DNA of 64,000 bases from Pristionchus mayeri (taxonomy: Eukaryota; Nematoda; Chromadorea; Rhabditida; Neodiplogasteridae), in contig BTRK01000002.1 in the NCBI GenBank assembly GCA_036245805.1, forward strand, positions 43,816,661 to 43,880,660, in the 5' to 3' direction. The position numbers were made by a program, and so were the translations under genes. The notes beneath the pieces are model-generated. The model ran no database searches. It had not been told where the DNA came from and saw only the letters and a list, made by a program, of their open reading frames with translations. Below are positions 1-12,000 of the stretch, one piece after another (the stretch's first letter is position 1; every line of letters starts with the position of its first letter).

Positions 1-1772
1 TCATGAAAAACTCACAACCACATAATTGCGAGATGAGCAGCCGCCTTTTCTTCTTTCGTGGCGGTACAGTTCTCACGATACTTGATACCGAATAGATCCG
101 GGATTCTCACCATCGTACTAGCGTACTAATAGAGAAGAATCCTACGAGAGTTGAGGGTGATTAACTCCCAAACACTCGAGAAAAGGCGCGAGTTGTGAGT
201 GATTCCCTGGGCTTTCCGCTAATGAGCGTGAGTCTCTCGAGATGAATCACGAGCAAAGGGAGACTGAAGGTAGCTGAGGAGAAATGTGAAGTACGAAAAG
301 TATTGCTGTTGCAAAAGATCATCTATTTTAAACATTCGAATCTTCAGACTGAAGCTCGCCCTCAAGGTGGGATATTCCTAAAAAGATCAAAAACATTTTA
401 AAAATATACTTCCCACCAATGCTGGTGTGGTTCATCCATCAAGCCGAATATCACGTAATAAAATGATATCGTGCAATAAAATAACATATATTTTTAAACG
501 TATTGTATGCGTTTGTTAAACACTTGCGAAGTCGTGAGAAACATTTATTCCGATAAGATTTTGCCACGGGGGGGATTCAACAGCCATTTCGTCCTTAGTT
601 CGCCTCGAAATAGATACAGTCACGCAGATCGATGGAGATGAGCTTAGAGAGAAGAGCGAAGAATTCAAAGGTGAACAACAGCTTCCATCTGCAATAAGGA
701 TAAAGATGGCACAGAAATGATTGTGATATGAGATCTCTTACTTTCTTGGAATTCTGCCGACTTTGTTCCAGCTCATTGCCCATACCACAATCAGAGCTAC
801 TAGAGAGTAGCGTACGAGAGTAACTAAAGGATTCCTAAAATTTGAGTAAAATAAGTAAAGTGAACATATCAAAAGCCGAATACGTTGTCCATTTTGAGGC
901 CTTGCGCACTCACATTTTCGTTTCTCCACTGAAGACACTTGTACAGTCAGGTCGGATTTTATATTTAGATAGATTAATGATAGCTGCCATCTGTAAATCT
1001 AGTAGAGCCGTTTCCTAGCTGAGAAGTGCTTCCTCAAACAAAGAAAAAGAAAGAAAGTAGCATTCGGCTATCACGACAAGGCGTGCTCTACCGCCCCCGC
1101 GCCAGTTCAGCGGTAAGTATTTCCAGAGGTTATCACTGACCTAAGCGTCAGGCTAACAGCCTGTTTTGTGTGAACGTGGTAGGGATTTGACTTTTCGCGA
1201 TTTTTGAATCACAGCCAAACCCTTCTGGCAAACACTTATGCCGCGAGATCCCGCCGACTAATGAGTCTGCTTGGCCTGAGTTGTACTAATTTCCAGGGGC
1301 ATATTGTATTTTCAGAGTGAGCGCAGATGAGTAAAGACATCAGTTTGTAGAAAAATTTGGAATATAGTGAGATCAATGAGATTAATGATTAAATTCTGCA
1401 AGAGTGGATCAAATGTCAACAGAAAAACAAAATTACTTTTTTTATTAAAGAACTTTCCTCGTAGTATGGCAGCAAGAAAAGTTAGAAAAAAAGAAAGCAA
1501 GCAAGAAGTGGAGGAACATATTACGTCCCTAACATCCCTATTCATCAGTGGCTCGGAATTATACAACAAATGTAACGCAGAGCTTACAGTAATGGCACAA
1601 TACGCACCGGAGCATTCACCATTTGCATGTAAGCTTGAGCTGAAAAGGAAAAAATAGCATTTTGCATTATTTTGCTTTTCAGCATTTTGCATGATTTCGC
1701 GTGATTAGCACCCTGGGAATGTATAATTTTGCTACAAATATGCTTATTTCGTGCGGAGGATAAAAGTAAATA
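1..1772. other. Region upstream of first gene, no gene seen
   Basis: I see no convincing exon here. Open stretches are short, lack splice borders that join them, and have no recognisable protein motif. The last 50 bases before the next gene are AT-rich and may hold its promoter, but no TATA box is clear. Confidence 0.4.
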
Positions 1773-2737
1773 ATGCGCTTTCTTCCCTCCCTTCCCTTCA
1801 CACTTCTCCTAGGGGCATTGATCAACGGTGTCAATAGCTATCCGCCCGATGTATGTGATTTGATATTTTTCATTATAAAAAATCGACACTATATCTATTT
1901 GCATCCCATATTTTCAAAGTTTTATAATGGTGGATAAGCAAATATTTATTTACTGATATTTAGAGTGCAACCATACTGCATAGAAGTGAATATTTTAGTA
2001 CCCCTACTGCTCGAAAGGAGGCGAATTGGTCTGCCCTTATGTCAGCCCGTGCGAGTGTTTTGGCTTCCCAGGAGGAAAAGTAAGTTAATACTAAAACTTT
2101 ATAATTTTATGCTTTGATAAAACGCACATGTTTACTATTTTATGTCCTATACCCCGGAGAGACAATGGAGAAATGCGATCCCGGTTACCAATATGATGAA
2201 CTCAAACGAAATTGCGTAAAGGTTCGTGTATTCAATTCAAGCCTACATTAATTTTAATAACCCATATAAATGTGTATTCCATTCAAGAGCGCGGGTCCTT
2301 TTCCCTGTTGGAACTGAATACCTGTGTGGAGCGAAAGGCTGTTCGTGCTACAAGGAAGCTGCGGCGGTATGTGATCTGCAGAGTCTAGCGCCCATTATTT
2401 ATGTGATTCGTACTTGTATATTTTTTAGCCTCTTAGACCAGTGGCTCGAGATGAGTGCCCAGGCACATTTAAGATAAATAATGGTCACCACCATTGCATA
2501 CAGGTAAGTAATATTAAAACGATAAGTTTGGAGGTTCAAAATTTAGTTTCGAAATGGCTTTAAAATGTGAACATTTTTTAGAAAGAAGCTGTCCAAGTTA
2601 AACCCGTTGCTACGACTCGTTCTACTAGAACGCCTCCGGCGAGTACACCGCCAAAGCCGTCCGTAACTGCGACTCCCTGTCCTGAAGGCCTCAAGCTCAT
2701 ATGCGGCTTTGCCTCATGCGAGTGTTCATGGCTATGA
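1773..2737 (+). CDS. Small secreted cysteine-module protein (176 aa)
   Basis: Six exons: 1773-1850, 1999-2079, 2162-2225, 2290-2366, 2429-2503, 2582-2737; 531 nt including stop. The first exon is a signal peptide (MRFLPSLPFTLLLGALINGV). The rest is made of short modules with paired cysteines: one with the C..C..CEC pattern (CPYVSPCECFG), a CDPGYQYDE segment, LCGAKGCSCYKE, a histidine-containing segment, then a Thr/Pro-rich linker and a final LICGFASCECSW module before the stop. No known domain is recognised; the modules resemble each other and those of the genes at 4331-4994 and 5255-5773. The third and fourth exon borders are the least certain because I chose them to keep frame. It is probably exported from the cell. 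An AATAAA lies 24 bases after the stop. Confidence 0.72.
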
Positions 2738-2760
2738 GTCGAGTAATACTTCGGATATTC

Positions 2761-2766
2761 AATAAA
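2761..2766 (+). promoter_or_regulatory. Polyadenylation signal
   Basis: AATAAA hexamer 24 bases downstream of the stop codon at 2737, in the position expected for 3' end formation of the first cysteine-module gene. Confidence 0.6.
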
Positions 2767-3110
2767 GCTTTTGCCATTTGAGTTTAGTTTGGGTACCCCG
2801 TAAACAAAAAAAAAATAAATTGTACTTCGGCGGCACTGCTCAATCACATTTTCGTGAAGAACGTTGTGCAATTAGAACACTGAAGAACGTTGCGCAATTA
2901 GAACGGATTTACATAGATTCATGAAAGCTGTCATTGATAAAACTACTCGAGACGATTACAAGCGAGTAAGCTTCTTTCCTCCCGTCTATCTGACAAGCCT
3001 ATGCCCCGAGATCCCTGTGACTAATGAATGTATCACGAAGAAGAGAGATGTTCTAATTTCCCCAAGAAATTATGCATTGTCGGGGGCACATCGAGAAGAG
3101 TCATTTTGTG

Positions 3111-3179
3111 GGCAAGGTGGCGCAGTGGTTGCGTGCAAAGAATGCGAATCCGATGGTCATGAGTTCGACCCCCCTTGCC
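3111..3179 (+). mobile_element. tRNA-derived (SINE-like) segment
   Basis: A 69-nt stretch bounded by a perfect 7-bp acceptor-like pair, GGCAAGG (3111-3117) with CCTTGCC (3173-3179). It has an A-box match TGGCGCAGTGG (3118-3128) and a B-box-like GAGTTCGACCC (3161-3171). The T-arm does not pair well and no clean anticodon arm is visible, so I take it as a decayed tRNA or SINE head, not a working tRNA gene. Confidence 0.55.
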
Positions 3180-3741
3180 TGCAGATCCACCCAGACCACG
3201 GGGGTTAAGAAACAGGTCAAAAATCCCTCATCACGTGCACACAACACGGGCGGTAGCCTCACGCATAGGTCGCTGATAATCTCAGGGCAGACTGAACGCA
3301 GAATTGGCGCGGGGGTGGCAAACCAGCCTTGCTTGGATGCCTCAACTTACGTTTACGTTTTATCACAAGTGAAGGCTGCAATTTAGAACAAAAGCGACGT
3401 TGTTGGGATCATTTGCTTAAAATTTTGCTTAAAAATATTAAAATACACTGTATCGAGCAACAACTTGAAATATCATAATTTGCACGGAAATATCATAATT
3501 TGCACGGTACTTTCAGCAGTCCTTGCAAAATCAAGCGGGTGAGTCGGTCTGGGAAAAATTGATTGCTATAAGAAAGCTGGAATTGAAGAGCAAATCATCA
3601 GAGAAAATGTTTCTCCCCTCTGCTGCCAACTCCTTCTTCTTTCTTCTCGTTATCGGTGTTGATGCTAGAAAAGCTTTCGAAGTGGGTTTCCTTAGCAGTA
3701 TTGAATGATCAAGTTGATATTTTTAAAATCTAATATTTTGC

Positions 3742-4330
3742 TTAAAGGAGGAGTAAATTCAAACGCGCGCCCGGTTGGAATATGTTTCACCTAGGGACGC
3801 ACTTTCTTCAAGTCGCGTGCTATCTCGCCTCCCTTCCCTGAGCTTTCCCTGATCTGGATTCCAGCCAACTAGCTATAACTCTGTTCGGAATGGAGATATT
3901 AATGTGACAATTTAGGAGCTTCTTATCGTTGTGGAGCTCTAGACAGTGCATATGATAGCTTCAAAAATTTAATTTTTAGTTTACTCCTCATTTAATTATT
4001 GACCATTCCGGACTCTATTTCTCAATTACACTAAAACGATCGGTCAAATAACTCTGAGGTCTTTCCAACACTATATGTGAAAGGAGGAGTAAACTCAAAA
4101 TTAAAATTTTGAAGCTATCATATGCACAGCCTAGAGCTCCACAATGATAAGAAGCCCCGAAATTTTCACATTGATATCTCCATTCCGAACAGAGTTATAG
4201 CTAGTTGGCTGGGAGCCAGATCAGGGAAAGCTCAGTGAAGGGGGCGAGATAGCACGCAACTTGAAGAGAGTGCGTCCCTAGGTGAAACATATTCCAACCG
4301 GGCGCGCGTTTGTATTTACTCCTCCTTTAA
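3742..4330. repeat. Foldback element with AAAGGAGGAGTAAA ends
   Basis: A 589-bp inverted repeat. The left end reads TTAAAGGAGGAGTAAA and the right end is its reverse complement. The arms (about 3742-3997 and 4078-4330) match over most of their length, including CACCTAGGGACGCACT and the region around AGCTATAACTCTGTTCGGAA. The terminal motif also occurs at both inner arm edges (near 3985 and 4080), so each arm looks like one short element with its own two ends. TTAA is present at both outer ends and could be a target duplication. Confidence 0.8.
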
Positions 4331-4994
4331 GGAACCATACTGCTCGGATAGATCGCAGATGATCTGTCCATACATCGGTTTGTGTGAATGCAGAGGAAAC
4401 GCCGAGGCATGAATTTATTTATAAATCTTTCTCTCCTATTTGAGTTTATTTTTATATTTAGGTGAGTTATCCCCATCGGGAGACTGAGGGGCCTGCTATA
4501 CCAGTTCCGAAACCGATCGTCAGACCTTCGAAAGTGGAGTTTTTTTAGTTTTCATTCATTAGATTGAAATGCATACTATATTAAAAATTTACACTAGTTT
4601 GTTGAGAACACAGTGCTGAAAGTCAAGTGATGTAGCAAAGAAAACATTAGTTTTCACCAGACCTAATTCTTAAAAGATCTACATTTAGCGGCATAATATT
4701 TGAAGGAATACGTGTGCTCAAACGGATCAGAGAAGATTTGTGGAAAGAATCCACCATGCTTCTGCATTGGAGGCAAGGAGAGGAATCAACACAGAATCAG
4801 AACTAATAAGTGATTTTACAGCTTGTGCCGAAAGAGAAAAATTATCCCCATTACCCTCATCTCGAGACTAAAGCGCCTATGAAACCAGCTAAGGAACCCA
4901 TCGGCAAACCTTCGAACGTGGAGTGTGCATCCAATGAGTATCGAGCAATAAATGGCGAATGCAAGAGAAGGCCCAAAATAATCATCGACTAACA
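4331..4994 (+). pseudogene. Partial, duplicated cysteine-module exons
   Basis: Four exon-like pieces resemble the first cysteine-module gene but do not join into one clean reading frame. 4331-4412 encodes a YCSDRSQ..CPY..CECRG module ending in TGA. A Pro/Lys-rich segment (YPHRETEGPA..RPSKVE) follows near 4462-4549. A CSNGSEKICGKNPPCFCIGG module lies near 4705-4784. A second Pro/Lys segment (LVPKEKNYPH..KPSNVECASN) ends with a stop at 4990-4992. The two Pro/Lys pieces are clearly copies of each other. No signal peptide exon was found. This is either a decayed tandem duplicate or alternative 3' exons of the gene at 1773. Confidence 0.5.
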
Positions 4995-5216
4995 AAGCCC
5001 CATTAGTCGAAAATGCCCTTCTTTCGATTTTCGAATAAATCTGTAACATCGCTTCGTTCTCCTGCTCCGAAGATTTCCGCTCGCATATAGTAAACAGAAG
5101 TATGTACAGAGTAATATTCGCGCTAGGCAATATTGGAGCCCGAAATGGCCTCATCGACAGCACGAGGTTTTTGGACTGGGCGATATATTTTCCGTTTTCG
5201 AGCAAATGAAAACGGC

Positions 5217-5225
5217 TATATAAAG
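5217..5225 (+). promoter_or_regulatory. TATA box for the 5255 gene
   Basis: TATATAAAG, 30 bases upstream of the ATG at 5255, follows AAACGGC. Its distance fits a core promoter with a very short 5' leader. Confidence 0.5.
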
Positions 5226-5254
5226 AAAGAAGCGGCACGCCTCAGCTCAACACG

Positions 5255-5773
5255 ATGCTCCGGCTCATATCTATCCTGTTCTTCTGCTTGATTATCACCC
5301 ACGAAGTCAAAGGGACGGCATCCGATCAAAAGGTTGGACTATTCGCTGATATTTTTCAGTGATACAGTGCTAGCATCTTTCCAAGTATAACTTTTTCTGC
5401 TAGAAGGATGACTCCTGTCTGGATGGCTCGCAGCCAATCTGTATTGTGAAAGGATTCTGCTATTGCATGGGCGAAATCAAAAAGGTGAGACCTAAAAAAG
5501 TTTTGTTCAAAATATGCTTCAGAGATCGGTCCCGGACCCAAGCACAACTCCATCGGTTGAAGTGAGTGATGCTGTGAAAATATCAGGGGTGAAAAGGCTT
5601 GGCTATTCTTCAAAAGTGGAAAAGCCCGTAATATTTTCATAGCTACGATTCGATCGATATTTCTATTCTTTCTTTTTCAGCTCCCGTCCTCGGAAGCGAT
5701 GCAAAAAGCGATGGACGAATGCCTACCTCCATTCTTCCTAAATATTCACCACGAATGCATCTTGGAGTCCTAG
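5255..5773 (+). CDS. Small secreted cysteine-rich protein (83 aa)
   Basis: Three exons, 5255-5332, 5404-5484 and 5681-5773, sum to 84 codons with phase-0 introns throughout. Exon 1 encodes a strong signal peptide (MLRLISILFFCLIITHEVKG). The second exon is one cysteine module (CLDGSQPICIVKGFCYCMGE), matching the spacing of the modules in the gene at 1773. The third exon adds a helical tail with two more cysteines (MDECLPPFFLNIHHECILES). The mature peptide would be about 63 residues with six cysteines, like many disulphide-linked secreted nematode peptides. Function is unknown. TATA box and AATAAA are in the expected places, so this is the most complete member of the local family. Confidence 0.8.
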
Positions 5774-5850
5774 TTGAGGAGCAGAGATCAATCGATGTAG
5801 TCAATGTCAGTAGAACTGGGAGATTCGGAAAATTTCAATTGTAACCACGT

Positions 5851-5856
5851 AATAAA
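5851..5856 (+). promoter_or_regulatory. Polyadenylation signal
   Basis: AATAAA located 78 bases past the stop of the 83-aa gene. The convergent PAN gene ends only about 170 bases further on. Confidence 0.55.
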
Positions 5857-6028
5857 ATACATGCTATTATATTACAAATATTGCATTTCTTTATACCAGT
5901 AAGAAGCAAGCAAACAAATGAGATATTATTAGCCCCGGCCCGCAATTTCATTGCACACAAATACTCCTGGGATGGGTCTCTGAGCCGGGGGTGAGGGGAG
6001 AATTCCTTGAGATGAGCAATAGCAGCAT

Positions 6029-9000
6029 TTAGTGCATTCTGAAGGCACTCGCTTCCTTGAGGGAGTACGTGTCACGAGAGATCGGGCGGACCTGCGCAAT
6101 TGTCGAATTGAAACATGGGCTAATCGATAATCAATTGCTCTGCTTGACCTACCTTGAGTCCTCCGATACCACTGCCGGAAGATGAGGCGGAAGAAAACTT
6201 TGCAGCATCAGAAGCCGCGACTCGGTCCACGTTCATTGAAGGAGCCGCCGAGTCTGCAAATATAAAAATGTAAAGATATGTTAGAACTAATATACTTGAA
6301 ACACACTAATTGATATATCGAAACTCACCCTTCTGCAGAACCACCTCTGCTCTTTCACAAGAGTTCTCGAAGTAGAGCAAGTGGTCAACGAGGGTCGGGC
6401 TGAAGATTATAGTTGATACTTTACTACTAGAACTTTCGAAAACACACTGAAAAGAAACGTACGCAAAGTCGGTGGGATTAGAAGAGGAGTCGACATCGTT
6501 GAGTGCACAACGACCATTTTCGAAGTCGAATGTGGCAGACTGAAAAAGGATGACGATTACTTGTTTTTTCGACACAAAAAAAGTAGAAATTAAAATAGGA
6601 AAAGCTTACCTTGCAAGCGTAGTCGGTGGACAGGGAACACAGCTCGATGCACAGTTGCAGGCCCTCGTACGATGGTGGGAGACCGTCGAATTGCTCGCGG
6701 GAATCGACCTAATATCAAAATTGATATTCTTTATGGAAATGCAATATTACGTTCAGCGTGAAGTCTCTGAAGCCCATGAAGGCGCCGCAGTGCTTGAAGA
6801 CCTCCAGAGATTCTAAAATTGTTATGTTGACGATTTTAATTTGCTAAATATGTTTCCAATTCAGGTTTAATGTTACTTTGAAAATGGAGAGCGCTGGTAT
6901 AATAAATCCCAAATACCAAATGATTACTTGCGAAGCAGAATCGAGTGCTGGTCGACACTGAGAAGTCATCCACAGCCGACTTCCTCATCGAGATGCCGTC
7001 AAAGTCGACATTGCACTGGCAGGAATTGTCCTTCTCAGAGAAGGTGATGGAGCGAGCTCCGTCCTGGAATATCTCTCTTTTTCATTGTAAATCTTGGTTA
7101 TCCCAATAATCGCTGCGGTATCAATACTTGAATCGTAATACATTTTTGTCGTTGAAAAATTATTTTTAAAAAAGAAAATCGAAACCACTCACAACTTCAT
7201 TGCAAGCATTCTGGCAAGCGTCTCTGTTGTCCATGGGAGCCGATGCCTTGGGCGCGTCCATGTCCGGCTCGGAGTTCTCGAAACGCACCCAGAGGGGCAC
7301 TTCGTCCTCGATGCAACCTGGATTTCTCATTTAATTGATTTTAATTATTACTTAGATTAGAAGCGCTTAAACAAACAAAATGCAACAAATTCGGACAATT
7401 TTTGCATAAAATTGGAAGAGATGGGCAGTCGCATTTCAGTATTTCTCACCGGTAACAACGGCATCAGCAGCTGCGGTTTCGTCATCGACCACCGGTCGAG
7501 TTTTGATAGAGAACTGTGGCGACTCAGTAGCTTGCTCGATCTCGATTCTGTAATTATTGTATCATAAATGCTTCAAATCTTGTTCTCAAACGTTACGTGA
7601 TTAGTGAACACACTAGGGTGTCGTATCATATATTAAACTCAAGCGACAATAATGGTAACGTACGGTTCAGGCGCCTCCGTAGTGGTCGTGGTAATGATTC
7701 TTCTCGTCATTACAGCTCTTCTCGTGTATGCGGTGCGAGCTGCGCGGGTCGTGGTGGTGGTGGGAAGGGGTGTAGTCGTGGCAGGCATGTCCTGAAAATT
7801 ATTGCATATTTTCTCGTTTGCTTTGACGAATGCGTTTCGACGCTATTTCGAATGCAGAACATTGGCTCACATTCCATGCTACTTCCGCTCTCATCTTAAA
7901 AATTAAAAAAAAACCAACACTCTCTGTGGTAGATCCAGAAAGCTGCTGCGCGAAGAGTTCCGCCTTCGAGAGCGTGTTTTTCTTGAGTTCCTAAACACAT
8001 TTTCGATATTTTTGAATTCCTGATATTTGAAAGCGATGTGCATGTGCTAAACCACACGTGAATTCAGAGTTTAGTAAATGCAGTGCTTTTCGGGGCACTA
8101 GGCCGAATGAGAACCGTAGGATGAGAACTGAATCCACCAGATGATAACCAAAGGTATTACTCTTCCGTAGTATTTTAGTATACGACTTTTTTTAAAGAGT
8201 GGGAACCTAATGTGGAAATACTGGAGACTTGAACTTTTTTGCTTCTCATCCGTCGGTTCTCATCCGACCTAGTACCCATTTAGGTGCGAGGTGCGATCAC
8301 AACACACCCTGCGTGCGCTCAGCCACGGATGGCGCGCGTTTGTCTCGTGCGGAAGAATGCGCGGCGCGTTCCGAAAGTGCGGCTGAGGTGTGACATTCGG
8401 TGAAGTATATTAGTGAATCTCACAACTCGCATCCAAACTCACGATCTTCTTGCTGTCCTGCTTCGCGTCGATCCTCTTGGGCGATTTGCGGATCTCACTC
8501 ACTACCTTGCGCGATGGAAGAGGCTGAAATCACATGGATTTAGTTTGAATTAAAACAAAATTTTATATGCTAGAAAGGATACTGGTGAACACTTTATATC
8601 GCCCGTCTGAATGTTTTGGATTGCTTTCTCACCTGGTCCTCATACTCGATCTCCTCCGAATGCATATCTGGGATAGCTAGGAACTTCTTCTCAGCTGGCT
8701 TCCCCTCGTCCTCGGAGACTAGCTGGAATTCAATCATTATCGACTGAAAGACAACAAGATCTGGCGAATCATTCATGGATGGGATTGGTGCATACAGATT
8801 CACGATATTGGGAACAAACAGAAATCGAATACCCACAGGTCCGAGATTCTCGCTCTTCACCGCATGGTCATCATCATTAGCGACTAGGTTAGCCTGGGTA
8901 GTAACCTCCTTCTCGGGAGCACGAGCGACCTGGAGAAGATGTTGTGTAACCAAGATTATTAATTAATGACTAGGGTAAACCTTCATGACCTACCTTCTTT

Positions 9001-12000
9001 CTTCTGAAGGGAATCTCACCATCGTTCACGGGGCGCTGCGTCGTCTGAATTATTTTTTTCACTTCTGTATAGAATTCAGGGGCACTAGGTCGGATGAGAA
9101 CTAAGACGTCTTGCTGCCTTTGATACATCAAAGGCGGCATGACGTCATAGTGCTCATACGACCTAGTGCCGATACAGGCAACCGGAGAAGCTGTGTACGA
9201 GCAATATCGTACATGTCAGTGAAATCAGAACGACCACCGAGAGGCACCGAGAAATTGTCGATTTCTGGCTCTCTGCGAATATGCTATTTTAAAAGTGGTG
9301 GTTGTGCTCATATTTTTTATCATGGTCGATTTGCCAGAACCGACCCGGACATGTTCGGCTAATTATGGCTAGAAATCGATAAATCAAATACACAACATTT
9401 TGGTGCGATTACGGTATTTTGGAAAGCTCACCAAAGTCGGCGAGCTTTCCAAAATACCGTAATCACACCATAATTGTTCGCTTTCGATTATTTCTAGCCA
9501 TAATTGACCGGGCATGTCCGGGTCGATTCCGGCAAATCGGCCATGATAAAAACTATGAGCACAACCACGACTTTTAAAATTGCGTATTTGCAGAGAGCCA
9601 GAAATCGACAATTTCTCGGTGCCTCTCGGTGGCCGTTCTGATTTCGCTGACATGTACGATACAGTGTCAATGACACACTGCGAATTGATAGGCTCGAACT
9701 TTCGAAAGTTGAAAACTAACAGTGGTAGTAGTGGGTGCCTCCGCAACCTCCTCATACTCTGCTTCCCTGCCCATCAATTCCTCGTACATGTCGGGGAAGT
9801 TCTCGCGAAGAGCCTCGATCTTCTCCTTCAGCTTCTGGAATAAGGATGACTTTGCAAGAAATTTCACTCTTCATTCTGCGTTATCAAATCGGTGAGAATG
9901 AAAAGAGACTTGTCTGATTGATTCCATACAGGAACACCCTTCGGGGGATAACCTAAAGCCCTACGAAGCATCACGGATATCCGTTCGGTGATGGCGAGAA
10001 AATCTGACTAGTACAGTTTGCATAGGGGTATCGTACCTTTCTGATCTGCTCCTTGATTATTCGCAGCTCCTCTCTCTCATCGTCATCACGTGCTCGTTTC
10101 TCCTGAAATTTTGAGTTTTTTTCTAACAATTGTCTCATTCCGGCCTTTTTGCCCACATACGTATCATAAATTTGATATTAGGAATTGATGATTGACATCA
10201 GCGATCTTCTCGCATCACGCCGCATAAAAACAAAAGGCGAAAAATGATTTTATTGTAACCTTTCTCTGCTCGTTCTCGAATGCCTCCGTGTTCCTCTCGA
10301 TGTCGTCAAGCAGGTCATCCATCGCTTCCTATATTTACTTTGTCATTTTTTATGTGCCGCTCCGATTCAAACCTTCATGCCCATGTCCTCCAGAGTAGGT
10401 GGTGCAGGCGTGGTCGTGGTCGTGGTGGTCGTAGTAGTGGTCTGGAATATTGGTATTTGAACTATCCCATGACAGTCACTTCTAAACATCTGTACTTGTG
10501 ATAAGCAAGGGAATACAAGAGAATGCGAACCAAATCAGCGCTGTCGATCTGTTTCCTCTTGGCCAACTTTCCACCGCGCTTGCGGGCAACCACGGGCGAT
10601 TTGAACTCCTGAAGATATAAATTTTTACGAGGATCAATCACGCTCCACATATCAACTATACGCTATTCCTATAATCTTAAAATCCAGTATGAAACATATT
10701 CGAAACAAATGAGAAACTTGAATGATTCCAAAATTTGGAAAAGTCTAAACTAACAGGTTCCTGCGGCTGCTCAGTCGTCGTGGGCAGCGCCTGTTTCTCG
10801 TCGGGAAGCTTCTTGACTGTGTCCTCTGAGGAATAGGGACTTCGCATCGATTTTCTTCATTATGTGCACTCACGCACAGATATAATCAGAGAGGGCTAAC
10901 GCACAACTGGGTTGTGCAAGAATTTTACGGTCTCTTCATTCTGCATACTCTCTAGCCGGTCAGACAGTGCGAGAGAGTATGCGGAATGAAGAGACCGTAA
11001 ACTTGTTGCACAACCCAGACGCACAATGAAGAATCATCAATTGACCGAAATTTACGAAAAATAAAAAAAAGTGTTGTTGAATGTACTATTGGAACGAAAC
11101 TCACCGAGACACCGCTTGGCCGTCACGCGGAAGTAGATCATGCGGGGCGCGAACTCGGCCTGAAAATGCCGCTCGGTATTTTTTTCGAAATTATGTTTTC
11201 AAATATACCTGCTCGGCACCGTCATCGAGGAAAAAGTGACAGAGGTGCTGGGCTGAGTCGTAGACGATCGAGCGACAGCGGGTCTGTAAAAAAGCTGGCA
11301 ATTCTTGAAAGGACTCAATTGCTCATAATTATGAAGGGTGGCTTCGCAAGAAATGATAATCTTCGTTGTGAGTGCATTCACTTCAGTATGATGAGATAGA
11401 ATAGCCATTCCTAATTGGCATATACGCGAAATAGGTTCTCGATAAATATCGTTCAGTCATATGGGGAGAAAAAGAACGAACGGCAGTGAGGGCGCAGAAG
11501 TGGAGGCACTCCTCCTCGGACTGCATGCGGAATTCGGAGTGATAGGACTGGAAAGTATCTTTAATTATTGATTTTCTGGAATTATTAGATCACTCCAATA
11601 GAATTTGACTACATATCGAGCACACTTCCATACCTTCATTCCGATCAGCTTGTGGTTCGGGTACCGCTCGAAGCATGGCCGCAGGGCTGCAATTCATGAT
11701 TCGCTCTATGGTTGCTGCATAGTCAGTCTGAGCCATTTGGCTTGATCATCCCGCGTATTCCTTTGTTTTCCCTACTGCACCTGTTTGCTAATGCGCGGAT
11801 CTCGTTTCCGAAAAGGAAAGTCGATCATGAGAGGGAAAGTGGGTCTCTCCCTGCGGCAGGATGATAGCTGGTAAGGAAAAGGGAGAGGAGAGGGGGGGGG
11901 GATCATCGGGGGAGTAACCTAGATTTCCAGCGAAAGTGACTAATGATAGCTGAGTGAAAGTGTGATTGAGACAGCGCGGAGAGTTGAGAATGCTGAGTTT

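Larger units (their letters stand above)
2738..3741. other. Spacer between cysteine-module genes
   Basis: No exon is supported. It contains the tRNA-like segment at 3111-3179. Two ORFs that cross this segment translate tRNA-derived sequence and are not genes. Two copies of the phrase AAATATCATAATTTGCACGG stand next to each other near 3470-3506. Confidence 0.4.

Noticed and set aside
3111..3179. Working tRNA gene
   Set aside because: Acceptor stem is perfect, but the T-arm and anticodon arm do not pair, so it is a derived repeat.
6453..6463. Read-through of the PAN-gene exon into YVSFQCVFESS
   Set aside because: A 63-nt intron between 6399 and 6463 fits GT..CTTCAG borders and keeps the frame to the final exons; read-through would not join them.
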